From: Candidatus Aminicenantota bacterium
GTDB lineage: Bacteria > Acidobacteriota > B3-B38 > Guanabaribacteriales > B3-B38
Direction of reading: 5' to 3'
Length of the DNA stretch: 16,418 nucleotides
NCBI GenBank assembly: GCA_029880275.1
Contig: JAOUOQ010000018.1
Coordinates: forward strand, 1 to 16,418
Part shown: piece after piece, positions 6,490 to 14,204 of the stretch
How positions within the stretch are numbered: position 1 is the stretch's first letter
Layout: the number at the start of each line of letters is the position of its first letter
Program-made: the position numbers and the translations under genes
The notes under the pieces: model-generated
The model's database searches: none
What the model was told of the DNA's origin: nothing
The model's input: the letters and a program-made list of their open reading frames with translations, nothing else

Positions 6490-6933
6490 GTGAAAGTAAT
6501 TTTAAAGGAAGGCATCTCCCAGTTAGGGCAGCGTGGTGATGTGATTGATGTAGCCGATGGATACGCCAGAAACTATCTTTTTCCTAAAGGATTAGCACTG
6601 TCTGCCACCCTGAAGAATATGAAACTGCTGGAAAGGGAGCAGAAGATTGAGGAGACTCACCACTTGAAGAAAAAGGAAGATGCTGAAGAGATGGTAGCCA
6701 GACTGCAGAAAATCTCCTTGACCATCAGGAAAAAAGCAGGCGAGCAGGACATACTTTTCGGCGCGGTTACCCCCGCCGAAATAGCCGAGGCTTTAAAGCA
6801 GGAAGGTTTAGAAATTGACCGCAAAAAGATAATTATGGAACAGGCTATAAAGCGGTTAGGGGTTTACTCCGTAAAGATAAAGCTCTTTGCCGAAGTCATG
6901 GGAGATGTGAAGGTATGGGTAGTAAAGGAGTGA
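6490..6933 (+). CDS. rplI: 50S ribosomal protein L9
   Basis: Large-subunit protein that binds 23S rRNA through its N-terminal domain and extends from the ribosome on a long helix. The 147 residues match the family. MKVILKEGISQLGQRGDVIDV opens the N domain, with the signature GYARNYLFPKGLA at 24-36. A charged connecting helix rich in Glu and Lys covers about 45-75, and the C domain follows to WVVKE. The start is GTG 6490, six bases after GGAGGT (6478-6483). An ATG two bases earlier (6488) is in another frame and meets a stop at once, so it is not used. Confidence 0.96.
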   Translation: MKVILKEGISQLGQRGDVIDVADGYARNYLFPKGLALSATLKNMKLLEREQKIEETHHLKKKEDAEEMVARLQKISLTIRKKAGEQDILFGAVTPAEIAEALKQEGLEIDRKKIIMEQAIKRLGVYSVKIKLFAEVMGDVKVWVVKE

Positions 6934-6963
6934 TTTTTAGTTTTATTCAGGCAGGTTTTATTA

Positions 6964-6969
6964 TATAAT
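6964..6969 (+). promoter_or_regulatory. Possible -10 box ahead of dnaB in an AT-rich gap
   Basis: A perfect TATAAT occurs in the 105-base AT-rich gap between rplI and dnaB. The best -35 at normal spacing (TTTTAT, 6941-6946) is poor, and there is no TG extension. A second candidate, TATATT at 7014-7019, also lacks a good partner and would leave a very short leader. The gap is a plausible place for a dnaB promoter, but the exact site is uncertain. Confidence 0.35.
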
Positions 6970-7038
6970 AAGAGCCAGTTAATAATATTTACTATTGGTA
7001 ACAGTGTTCTTTTTATATTAAATTAGGGGAGGCGGAAC

Positions 7039-8385
7039 ATGGCAGATGACCTTACTTTAGAAAGGTTGCTTCCCCATAGTCTCGAAGCGGAGCGCTCTGT
7101 GCTGGGCGCTATTTTGCTGGACAACAGAACTCTTAACGAGGCGATAGAGCTGTTGACCGGGGACGACTTCTACCGGGAGAGCCACCGAAGGGTTTTCCTC
7201 AAGATGATTGACCTGTGGGAGAAATCCAGGGCGATAGACCTGGTGACTCTCAAGGAGTCTCTCGCTGACAGCGGCGAACTGGAGAGGGTGGGAGGACCAG
7301 CCTACTTAGCTTCCCTCGTCGATGGTGTTCCACGCTCCACCAATATAGAGCATTATGCCCGCATTGTGAAAGAGAAGTCGGTCCTCCGCAGCTTAATTTT
7401 CGCTTCTAATCAGGTAATTAGCAAATGTTATGCTCAGGATGAAGAACTCGATTCTGTTATCGACCTTGCTGAGCGCTCAATCTTTGAGATTGCTGAAGGA
7501 AGGATCACCTCTGGCTTTGTTCCCATAAAAGACATAGCCAAGGCGAGCTTCAAAACCCTCGACCAAATCTCAGAGAGGAGAGGATTTATCACCGGCGTAG
7601 CCACACCCTTCATAAGGTTTAACGAGCTCACCTCGGGTCTTCAGCCCTCAGACCTTGTGGTTATAGCCTCTCGTCCGGCTATGGGAAAGACCAGCCTGAG
7701 CCTGAATATAGCCCAATTCGTGGGCAAGAAAGAAGGAAATACGGTGGGGATTTTCAGCATGGAGATGTCCAGGGAGCAGCTCCTCACCAGGATGCTCTGC
7801 TCCGAAGCCCGAGTCGATGCCCATAAGATGAAAACAGGCTACCTCGGGGAGAAGGAATGGAGGAGGCTGGGTCAGGCTCTGGAGGTTCTTTCCCGGGCAA
7901 ACATCTTTATTGATGATAGCCCATCCATATCAATAGTTGAGATGCGAGCCAAGGCTCGTAAACTTATGCTGGAACATAGTTTGACCCTTCTGGTCGTCGA
8001 CTATCTCCAGCTAATGCAGCCCACGGGACAGTATCAAAACCGCGTGCAGGAAATATCGAGCATCTCCCGGGCACTGAAAGGACTGGCCAAGGAGTTGCGA
8101 GTCCCAGTAGTTGCCCTCTCTCAGCTCAGCCGAGCACCCGACATAAGAAAAAACCATCGTCCTCAGCTCTCCGACCTGAGAGAGTCAGGCTCTATCGAGC
8201 AGGATGCCGACCTGGTCTGCTTTATCTACCGCGAGGAGGAATACGAACCTCTCAAGGAGAATGAGGGACTGGCCGAGCTGATAATCGGCAAGCAGAGGAA
8301 TGGACCCACCGGCATGATGAAGCTCGTTTTCAGGAAGGAGTTTACCACCTTCTTCGACCTGTCCACCCGGGAGGAGGAGATGTAG
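7039..8385 (+). CDS. dnaB: Replicative DNA helicase DnaB
   Basis: Hexameric ring helicase that unwinds DNA at the replication fork using ATP. The 448 residues show an N-terminal primase-interacting domain (about 8-110, with SLEAERSVLGAILLD at 14-28), a linker, and a RecA-like motor. Walker A is SRPAMGKTS at 211-219, the catalytic glutamate is in FSMEMS (239-244), Walker B is LLVVD at 317-321, followed by YLQLM, with the loop RESGSIEQDADL at 381-392 and a closing block LIIGKQRNGPTG. No intein interrupts the motor. The start is ATG 7039, with AGGGGAGG at 7025-7032. It is followed 36 bases later by the Mla transporter genes rather than directly by radA. Confidence 0.97.
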   Translation: MADDLTLERLLPHSLEAERSVLGAILLDNRTLNEAIELLTGDDFYRESHRRVFLKMIDLWEKSRAIDLVTLKESLADSGELERVGGPAYLASLVDGVPRSTNIEHYARIVKEKSVLRSLIFASNQVISKCYAQDEELDSVIDLAERSIFEIAEGRITSGFVPIKDIAKASFKTLDQISERRGFITGVATPFIRFNELTSGLQPSDLVVIASRPAMGKTSLSLNIAQFVGKKEGNTVGIFSMEMSREQLLTRMLCSEARVDAHKMKTGYLGEKEWRRLGQALEVLSRANIFIDDSPSISIVEMRAKARKLMLEHSLTLLVVDYLQLMQPTGQYQNRVQEISSISRALKGLAKELRVPVVALSQLSRAPDIRKNHRPQLSDLRESGSIEQDADLVCFIYREEEYEPLKENEGLAELIIGKQRNGPTGMMKLVFRKEFTTFFDLSTREEEM

Positions 8386-8421
8386 GTGGCCTCTCTTTAT
8401 TGAATTTATAGTTAAAGGATT

Positions 8422-9195
8422 ATGTTTAAATTAATTGAAAAAGGAGTGATAAGACTTTGCGCCGAGATAGGGAACATGTTTCTCCTCTTGCTGAAGAGCT
8501 TAGTGTGGATATTTCGTCCCCCTTTTCAATTCAGGCTAATTGCTAACCAGATGGAGGAGTTCGGCATTCGCTCTTTGCCAGTAGTGCTGTTGACGGGAGC
8601 ATTTACCGGAATGGTCTTTGCCCTGCAGAGCTATTATGGGTTCCATCGTTTTGGGGCTGAAACCCTCATCGGACCAGCAGTCTCACTCTCTCTCTGTCGG
8701 GAGTTGGGTCCCGTGCTTACCGCCCTGATGGTAGCAGGCAGAACTGGCTCGGCTATAGCAGCTGAGATAGGCACCATGAAAGTTACCGAGCAGATCGACG
8801 CTCTGGAGACATTGGCGACCAATCCTATCAAATACCTGGTGGTTCCTCGCATCCTTTCGGGCATCATCATGCTCCCTGTTTTGACCGTCTTTGCCGTGGG
8901 TATTGGAATGTTAGGTGGGTATGTGGTAAGTGTTCATATGATGGGAGCTAATCCCACTTTATATGTCAAAAGCAGCTTTGATATACTATACTTAGAGGAT
9001 ATAACTAATGGTCTGGTCAAGGCTGCCTTCTTTGGCTTAGTAATTGCCCTGGTAGGGTGTTTCTACGGTTTTTATGCGAAAGGGGGAGCTAAGGGAGTGG
9101 GGCAAGGCACCACAAAAGCAGTAGTAGTTGCCTGCATGAGCATTCTGATTCTCGATTTCTTCCTGTCTAAGATCCTTTGGGGTATATCAGTTTAG
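8422..9195 (+). CDS. mlaE: MlaE-type ABC transporter permease
   Basis: Inner-membrane permease of the MlaFED lipid transporter (MlaE/Ttg2B, DUF140 family), which works as a dimer with the ATPase MlaF and a hexamer of MlaD. The 257 residues match the family. An N-terminal interfacial helix precedes five or so hydrophobic segments. The family signature LCRELGPVLTALMVAGRTGS lies at 91-110 and EIGTMKVTEQIDAL at 115-128, where MlaF docks. The start is ATG 8422, but AAAGGA at 8414-8419 is only two bases away. An in-frame ATG at 8476 is a less likely alternative, because it would remove the N-terminal helix. The stop at 9195 is 17 bases before mlaF. Confidence 0.93.
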   Translation: MFKLIEKGVIRLCAEIGNMFLLLLKSLVWIFRPPFQFRLIANQMEEFGIRSLPVVLLTGAFTGMVFALQSYYGFHRFGAETLIGPAVSLSLCRELGPVLTALMVAGRTGSAIAAEIGTMKVTEQIDALETLATNPIKYLVVPRILSGIIMLPVLTVFAVGIGMLGGYVVSVHMMGANPTLYVKSSFDILYLEDITNGLVKAAFFGLVIALVGCFYGFYAKGGAKGVGQGTTKAVVVACMSILILDFFLSKILWGISV

Positions 9196-9212
9196 ATTTG
9201 GAGGGAGTAGGA

Positions 9213-9962
9213 ATGATTGAGCTGAAAGACATTCACATATCCTTCGGAAAACACAAAGTTCTCGATGGAGTTAATTTAGAGGTGAAGAAGGGGGAATCAG
9301 TGGTGGTCATAGGTCGCAGTGGCTCCGGCAAGACCGTGCTCATCAAACACATCATCGGACTGTTGAAGCCCGATTCCGGCGAGGTATGGGTTAACGGGAT
9401 TAAGGTCAATGAACTAAAGGAAAAGGAGCTCAAACAGCTTCGGACAAGATTTGGCATGCTGTTTCAGTATGCCGCTCTATTTGATTCGATGACTGTGGGG
9501 GAGAATGTAGCTTTTGCACTTATGCAGAATACAAAAATGAAGCGAGAAGTAATAGAAGAGAGGGTGAAGGAGTGCTTAAGAATGGTGGGTCTGGAGGATG
9601 TTGGGCACATGAACCCAGCGGAGCTGAGTGGGGGGATGAAAAAGCGGGTAGGTTTAGCAAGGGCTATCGCTTTACAGCCGGAAATCATCCTCTATGACGA
9701 ACCATCCACTGGACTTGACCCTATAATGGCTGATGCTATCAATAACCTTATTATTGAACTGAGAGAAAAGCTTAATGTAACTTCGGTTTCCATCACCCAT
9801 GATATGGTGAGTGCCTTCAAGATAGCTGACCGTATTGCCATGCTCTATAAGGGGAAGATTATCGAGACCGGCTCACCTGAGGAGATTAAAACCTCCTCCA
9901 ATCCAGTGGTGCAACAATTTATCCATGGCGAAGCCAAGGGACCAATACCAACCCTCGAATGA
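9213..9962 (+). CDS. mlaF: MlaF-type ABC transporter ATP-binding protein
   Basis: Cytoplasmic ATPase that powers lipid movement through MlaE. The 249 residues show Walker A GRSGSGKT at 34-41, a Q-loop FQYAALFDSMTV at 84-95 (the ALFDSMTV form is typical of MlaF), the signature LSGGM at 138-142, Walker B ILYDE at 159-163, then PSTGLDP, and the switch histidine at 195 (SITHD). Everything needed for ATP hydrolysis is present. The start is ATG 9213 with GGAGGG at 9200-9205. The frame is open from 9177, but that start would overlap mlaE and has no good binding site. It ends with ATGA at 9959-9962, close-coupled to mlaD. Confidence 0.95.
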   Translation: MIELKDIHISFGKHKVLDGVNLEVKKGESVVVIGRSGSGKTVLIKHIIGLLKPDSGEVWVNGIKVNELKEKELKQLRTRFGMLFQYAALFDSMTVGENVAFALMQNTKMKREVIEERVKECLRMVGLEDVGHMNPAELSGGMKKRVGLARAIALQPEIILYDEPSTGLDPIMADAINNLIIELREKLNVTSVSITHDMVSAFKIADRIAMLYKGKIIETGSPEEIKTSSNPVVQQFIHGEAKGPIPTLE

Positions 9963-9979
9963 AATGGGGAGGAAGGTCT

Positions 9980-11398
9980 ATGAGAACTGAAATAAAGGTT
10001 GGCATCTTTGTTATTATCGGTCTTTCCATTCTCGGATACCTATTGCTCAAAATTGAAAGCCTCCCCTGGGTAAAACCGGAGGGATACACGGTGAAAGTGG
10101 AGTTCTCGTCAATCGCCGGGCTGGAGACCAATGCTGATGTTCGGCTGGCTGGCTATAAGGTAGGGAAAGTCTCTCATATAAGACTCACCGATAAGGGGAC
10201 GGTAGAAGTAGACCTGATGATAGATCCGATGGTCAAACTTTACTCCGACGCCAAAGCAGCGGTGGGCACCATCGGTCTCCTGGGAGAGAAGTATATAGAG
10301 GTTTCCTCCGGCACCCTTACCAATCCGCAGGTTTTAAATGGGGGATGGATTGAGGGTCTCGCCCCCACCAGCATCGATCAAATGGTGGCGGTGATGAACT
10401 CCATCGGGGCGGAGGTAGACAATATGGTTCACTATGTACGGGATGTTATCGGCTCCGAAGAGAGTCAAAAGGGGATTAGACAGTTTTTTGCCACCTGGGA
10501 CAAACTCTCTTCCACCCTGATGGAGCTATCCGATACTAACAAGGAGAAGATCAACCAGGCCTTCGACAGAATGGTCCTCCTTACCGATGACCTAAGGGTT
10601 CAGGTTCCGCATATTATTGAGAACATCAAGAACTTCAGCCAGAGCATTGATGATGTAGTCGAGGAGAACAGGGCAGACCTACGAGAAGGAATAACCAATA
10701 TAAAAAAAGTGGGCGAGCAGCTCGACGAGAGCCTCAGGACGCTCAACGAGATTCTCTCCAGGATAAAGAAAGGGGAGGGGACCATAGGGGGGCTTGTCTA
10801 TGATGATGAGGTCAGGGATGACGTTAAGAGCACCATCCGCAGTGTCAGTGAGACAGCAAGCGAAACGCGGAACATAGTTCGGGGATTCGGCTCTCTGGAC
10901 CTCATATTAGGAGTTAAAACCGATTATTATTTCGATAGCTCTAACTTTAAGACCTACTTTGGGCTTGGCTTTAGTACTCGCGGCAACCGGCTTTTCATGC
11001 TGGAGTTGATTGACGATCAGGTGGGCAGAAGAGTTACCTCCACCAGACTGACAGAGACCATCGATTCTACCGGCGCTATTCTTACTTCCCAGGTCAGGAC
11101 AACAACCCAGGAAACGGGATTTCTGATATCTGCCCAGATTGGACAGAGGTTTAATCAATTGCTCCTGAGGGGGGGTCTGATTGAATCGGAATTTGGAGCC
11201 GGGCTTGACCTTATCATCGCTCAGGAGCGAATGAGTTTCTCCTTCGATGCCTTCAACTTCGGTCGGGACGATAACCCTCACTGCCGTTTCAGGGTCAACT
11301 TTTTCCCTTATGGAGGATTCTTCGTTAGCGGTGGGTATGACGACTTTCTAAACAAGGAGAACCGACAGCTGTTCTTTGGCGCAGGCTACAGATTCTGA
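9980..11398 (+). CDS. mlaD: MlaD-type MCE protein with C-terminal barrel-like domain
   Basis: Substrate-binding subunit of the Mla system. With ATG 9980 (GGGGAGG at 9966-9972, seven bases upstream) it has 472 residues, against about 180 for E. coli MlaD. The ATG at 9959, overlapping the mlaF stop, would add seven residues. Parts in order: short N-terminus and one membrane helix (about 7-24); MCE domain (about 35-113, with GLLGEKYIEVSSG at 99-111); a long, mostly helical stretch (about 130-300); and a final domain (about 305-472) of alternating aromatic/polar strands with Gly-rich turns, ending FFGAGYRF. The terminal aromatic residue and strand pattern suggest an outer-membrane barrel or a barrel-forming segment. 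From memory, the diderm Firmicute Veillonella parvula has a similar minimal MlaEFD. No mlaA, mlaB or mlaC gene is nearby. Confidence 0.85.
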   Translation: MRTEIKVGIFVIIGLSILGYLLLKIESLPWVKPEGYTVKVEFSSIAGLETNADVRLAGYKVGKVSHIRLTDKGTVEVDLMIDPMVKLYSDAKAAVGTIGLLGEKYIEVSSGTLTNPQVLNGGWIEGLAPTSIDQMVAVMNSIGAEVDNMVHYVRDVIGSEESQKGIRQFFATWDKLSSTLMELSDTNKEKINQAFDRMVLLTDDLRVQVPHIIENIKNFSQSIDDVVEENRADLREGITNIKKVGEQLDESLRTLNEILSRIKKGEGTIGGLVYDDEVRDDVKSTIRSVSETASETRNIVRGFGSLDLILGVKTDYYFDSSNFKTYFGLGFSTRGNRLFMLELIDDQVGRRVTSTRLTETIDSTGAILTSQVRTTTQETGFLISAQIGQRFNQLLLRGGLIESEFGAGLDLIIAQERMSFSFDAFNFGRDDNPHCRFRVNFFPYGGFFVSGGYDDFLNKENRQLFFGAGYRF

Positions 11399-11407
11399 GA
11401 AAAATCT

Positions 11408-12775
11408 ATGGATAAAAAGGAACGCACTATTTACATCTGCCAGAGCTGTGGGTATCAGAGCCCCAAGTGGCTGGGACGCTGCCCCGAATGCAGCAACTGG
11501 AACAGCCTGGTGGAGGAGAGAGAGAAAGGGATTCCCGTTGGAGAGCAGTGGGCACCTTTCCTGAGAGAGGAGGCAATTCCTCGCCTGTATCAGGAGGTTG
11601 AGGATAAGGAGCTTCGGAGGCTCGGAACAGGAATGGACGAATTTGACCGCATACTGGGTGGGGGGATTGTCCCCGGCTCCCTGGTGCTGATAGGGGGGGA
11701 GCCCGGCATCGGAAAATCGACCCTCCTCCTTCAAACAGCCGAGAAGCTCTCCCTCCAGGGTGAGGTAGTCCTCTATATTTCCGGCGAGGAATCAGAGAGC
11801 CAGATCAGGCTGCGGGGTGAAAGGCTTAAGCTCCGCCCTGCTAAGCTCTATTTCCTGGCAGAGACCTGCCTGGAGAGAATATTCGAGCAGACGGAGAAAC
11901 TCCGTCCTACAGCTATAATAGTAGACTCCATCCAGACCGTCTTCTCTCTCCGATTTCAATCGGCTCCGGGAAGCATCAGCCAGGTACGGGAGGGGGCTTT
12001 GCAGCTGCTCTTTTTTGGCAAAAGTCGAAAAATTCCTATTTTTATTATCGGTCATGTCACCAAGGAGGGCTATATCGCCGGTCCTCGCACTATGGAACAC
12101 ATAGTAGATGCCGTTCTCTATTTTGAGGGGGAACGACATCAAGCTCATCGTATTCTCCGCGCGGTTAAGAACCGCTTCGGACCAGCTAATGAGCTGGGTA
12201 TATTTGAGATGGGTACCCGGGGACTGCGGCCGGTGCCCAATCCCTCGCAGGTGCTATTAGCCGAGCGCTCCCTAAATGTGCCCGGCTCGGTAGTGATAAG
12301 CTGTATGGAAGGCACTCGTCCCCTCCTGGTGGAGGTGCAGGCGCTGGTTAGCTCTTCCAGTTACGCTAATCCCCGACGGGTAACTATTGGGATCGATTAT
12401 AATAAAGTCTCCCTTCTTATTGCCGTGCTGGAGAAGAGAATGGGACTTAAGCTTATGGGAAACGACATCTATGTAAACCTGGCAGGTGGAGTGTCGGTCC
12501 TCGAGCCAGCCACTGATTTGGGAGTAGCTATTGCTATCGCCTCGAGCTTTAAGAATAAGGCAGTTGACCCCCATACAGTCATCTTCGGAGAGGTGGGTTT
12601 AACCGGAGAGGTGAGGGGAATAAGCCAGGCATCCTCTCGCATTAAAGAGGCGGCTGCTATGGGCTTTAAAAAATGTATTCTTCCCAGGAGTAATTTGGCT
12701 TCATTAAAGCAGAGTCAGAAAATCGAACTCACAGGGGTGAGGTCACTCAGGGAAGCAATGGGGTCACTATTTTAG
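11408..12775 (+). CDS. radA: DNA repair protein RadA
   Basis: RecA-related motor that processes recombination intermediates and drives branch migration. The 455 residues contain the full RadA layout. An N-terminal zinc ribbon has Cys11, Cys14, Cys25 and Cys28 (CQSCGYQSPKWLGRCPEC). The RecA-like core has Walker A GEPGIGKS at 97-104, the acidic stretch IVDSIQTVF at 171-179, and the RadA-specific KNRFG at 254-258. A C-terminal Lon-protease-like domain follows from about 275 (YVNLAGGVSVLEPATDLGVA, 355-374), which in RadA is not a working protease. The start is ATG 11408, nine bases after mlaD, with only a weak site (GAGAAAA), so translation may be coupled to mlaD. No strong terminator follows. 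Confidence 0.97.
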   Translation: MDKKERTIYICQSCGYQSPKWLGRCPECSNWNSLVEEREKGIPVGEQWAPFLREEAIPRLYQEVEDKELRRLGTGMDEFDRILGGGIVPGSLVLIGGEPGIGKSTLLLQTAEKLSLQGEVVLYISGEESESQIRLRGERLKLRPAKLYFLAETCLERIFEQTEKLRPTAIIVDSIQTVFSLRFQSAPGSISQVREGALQLLFFGKSRKIPIFIIGHVTKEGYIAGPRTMEHIVDAVLYFEGERHQAHRILRAVKNRFGPANELGIFEMGTRGLRPVPNPSQVLLAERSLNVPGSVVISCMEGTRPLLVEVQALVSSSSYANPRRVTIGIDYNKVSLLIAVLEKRMGLKLMGNDIYVNLAGGVSVLEPATDLGVAIAIASSFKNKAVDPHTVIFGEVGLTGEVRGISQASSRIKEAAAMGFKKCILPRSNLASLKQSQKIELTGVRSLREAMGSLF

Positions 12776-12857
12776 AGGAGATGAAAATTCTTAGACATAG
12801 AGGTGGCATATTTTTTAATGCTGGAAAGCCTAATACCTTAAAAATGAGGCGAGTAAG

Positions 12858-13079
12858 ATGATGTGGGAAGGTCACTGGATGTTCGGGTGGTTTATGTGGG
12901 TATTTTGGGTTCTGGTTATTGTTGGTTTAGTCTTTCTCATTAAATGGTTAGTTCAGCAAAGCAGACCAGGTGAGACCAGGCAAGGAGAAAGCCCGTTAGA
13001 GATATTGAAAAAAAGGTATGCTAAAGGAGAGATCGACAAAGAAGAATTTGAGCAGAAAAAGAAGGATTTGCTCTCTTGA
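12858..13079 (+). CDS. Small SHOCT-domain membrane protein
   Basis: A 73-residue protein. It has a tryptophan- and methionine-rich N-terminus, one membrane helix at about 9-32, a short polar linker, and a SHOCT domain at about 45-72 (PLEILKKRYAKGEIDKEEFEQKKKDL region, with the family YAKGEI/EF pattern). SHOCT is a short helical domain found at the ends of many small bacterial membrane proteins. It is thought to support oligomerisation, and no reaction is known. The start is ATG 12858 (or 12861), with GAGGCGAG at 12846-12853. It leads a group with the Met-rich exported protein and the DUF302 protein. Genes of this kind are often seen near heavy-metal transport genes, which I note from general knowledge only. 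No transporter is in this window. Confidence 0.8.
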   Translation: MMWEGHWMFGWFMWVFWVLVIVGLVFLIKWLVQQSRPGETRQGESPLEILKKRYAKGEIDKEEFEQKKKDLLS

Positions 13080-13199
13080 AAATTAACAATTCATTTAAAA
13101 AAAGTTGTAATAAAGATTGCTTTTTTGGCATTATATATGTTATTATTTGAAGATAGAAGAAACTATAAACACATCCCAATAAAAAAGGAGGCGAAAACC

Positions 13200-13655
13200 A
13201 TGAGGAAGCATCTTAAGTCTTTGGGTATTTCTTCTATCGTTTTTGTCTTTGCCTGGGGAGCCATCAGCTTTTCCGGGCAAGAAAAAGCCAGGATGCATCA
13301 GCAAGAGATGATGAAGTCCATGGACCAAATGATGAGTCGGTGCCAACAGATGATGAAGAACATGGATACGATGATGGGTCAAAAAATGCATCCTGAATGC
13401 AGGGGCATGATGAACACGAGAAATATGATGATGAGAATGCACAGCATGTCTCAGCACATGAAGGGCATGATGGAGAACTTAGATTCGTTGATGATGAATG
13501 AGGAGATGATGAAAGATGAGGTTATGAAAAAACACATGGAACAATTGCAGGAACACATGAAGACGATGACCGAGCATATGGAGAGCGCCATGAACAACAT
13601 GCAGGAGATGACCAAAAGAATGGAAGAGATGGAGAAGGAGAAGACCAAGAAGTAA
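13200..13655 (+). CDS. Exported methionine-rich helical protein, putative metal binder
   Basis: A 151-residue protein of no family I can name. The N-terminus has a positive stretch (MRKHLKS) and a hydrophobic core (about 8-25), a plausible signal peptide or anchor. The rest (31-151) contains 36 methionines, about 30%, plus seven histidines and two cysteines (48 and 67). Methionines recur as MM and MxxMM, three or four residues apart, which would put a methionine stripe along a long amphipathic helix or coiled coil. Such patterns suit binding of Cu(I) or Ag(I) in the periplasm. They could also make a flexible hydrophobic face like that of chaperones. The start is ATG 13200 with a strong AAGGAGG at 13185-13191. 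The frame is open to 13125, but nothing supports a start there. Confidence 0.75.
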   Translation: MRKHLKSLGISSIVFVFAWGAISFSGQEKARMHQQEMMKSMDQMMSRCQQMMKNMDTMMGQKMHPECRGMMNTRNMMMRMHSMSQHMKGMMENLDSLMMNEEMMKDEVMKKHMEQLQEHMKTMTEHMESAMNNMQEMTKRMEEMEKEKTKK

Positions 13656-13689
13656 GAAGACTTATGGAAGGACTGTGAAAGTGTTATGC

Positions 13690-13718
13690 TTGACTTCAAT
13701 TTTCCACCAGGCTTTTAT
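13690..13718 (+). promoter_or_regulatory. Putative promoter for the DUF302 gene
   Basis: TTGACT at 13690-13695 (5 of 6 to the consensus) and TTTTAT at 13713-13718 (4 of 6) with a 17-bp spacer, in the gap after the Met-rich gene. It would give a leader of about 40 bases before the TTG start at 13764. There is no operator-like repeat that I can see. Confidence 0.4.
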
Positions 13719-13763
13719 TAAGTTAGATGTCGGGTGTATCTTTGTGAAAGGGAGAAACTATCA

Positions 13764-14150
13764 TTGAGCTACCATTTTTCCAAAACGCTGAATATATCTT
13801 ATGATGAAGCGATTGCCCGGGTAAAGGATGAGCTGAAGAAAGAGGGATTTGGCATCATCACAGAGATTGATGTCAAGGAAACCCTCAAGAAAAAGCTGAA
13901 TGTAGATTTTCCAAAATACAAAATCTTAGGTGCATGCAATCCCGCTTTTGCCTATGAAGCATTACAGGTTGAGAACAAAATTGGCACCATGTTGCCTTGC
14001 AATGTGATTGTTCAACAGGTTTCTCCAACTCAAGTGGAAGTGTCCGCTGTTGACCCGGTAGCATCAATGAAAGCAATTGAGAACCTCAGGTTGCTCAAAA
14101 TTGCTGAAAAAGTGCAGGGTAAATTAAAGCAAATTATCGATCGGATGTAG
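13764..14150 (+). CDS. DUF302 family protein
   Basis: A 128-residue protein of the DUF302 family, small alpha/beta proteins of unknown biochemical role. Recognisable blocks are the opening SYHFSKTLNISYDEAI, then ELKKEGFGIITEIDV at 23-37, LKKKLNVDFPKYKILGACNP at 41-60, and IGTMLPCNVIVQQ at 73-85, then DPVASM at 97-102. Cysteines 58 and 79 lie in conserved blocks and could act as a pair, but this is inference. The preferred start is TTG 13764, nine bases after AAAGGGAG (13747-13754), because the family begins here. A GTG at 13734 would add ten residues but has no binding site. With the SHOCT and Met-rich genes it forms a group that suggests a metal or redox stress role. Confidence 0.85.
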   Translation: MSYHFSKTLNISYDEAIARVKDELKKEGFGIITEIDVKETLKKKLNVDFPKYKILGACNPAFAYEALQVENKIGTMLPCNVIVQQVSPTQVEVSAVDPVASMKAIENLRLLKIAEKVQGKLKQIIDRM

Positions 14151-14176
14151 CAATAGATAATATGTACAAAGTTGGC

Positions 14177-14204
14177 TTGCGCTAATTAGAGAGGCGAATA
14201 TAAT
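14177..14204 (+). promoter_or_regulatory. Promoter-like sequence ahead of the PIN/TRAM gene
   Basis: A perfect TATAAT at 14199-14204 lies 16 bases after TTGCGC at 14177-14182 (3 of 6 to the -35 consensus). Both boxes fall inside arms of the inverted repeats described for 14177-14329. A start near 14211 would give a leader of about 230 bases before the GTG at 14441. Confidence 0.45.

Noticed and set aside
12781..12861. 26-codon ORF between radA and the SHOCT gene, also starting MKIL
   Set aside because: GAGGAG abuts the ATG with no spacing, the product looks random, and its resemblance to the leader ORF at 14344 is limited to a few AT-rich codons.
13125..13199. N-terminal extension of the Met-rich protein
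   Set aside because: The extension would bury the signal peptide and has no binding site, while AAGGAGG is correctly placed for ATG 13200.
13143..13699. Minus-strand frames rich in His/Ser opposite the Met-rich gene
   Set aside because: Antisense of repeated ATG codons (CAT = His) and neighbouring frames; composition is fully explained by the + strand gene.
13734..13763. GTG start for the DUF302 protein at 13734
   Set aside because: No binding site precedes it, and the ten added residues do not fit the family. TTG 13764 has AAAGGGAG at good spacing.
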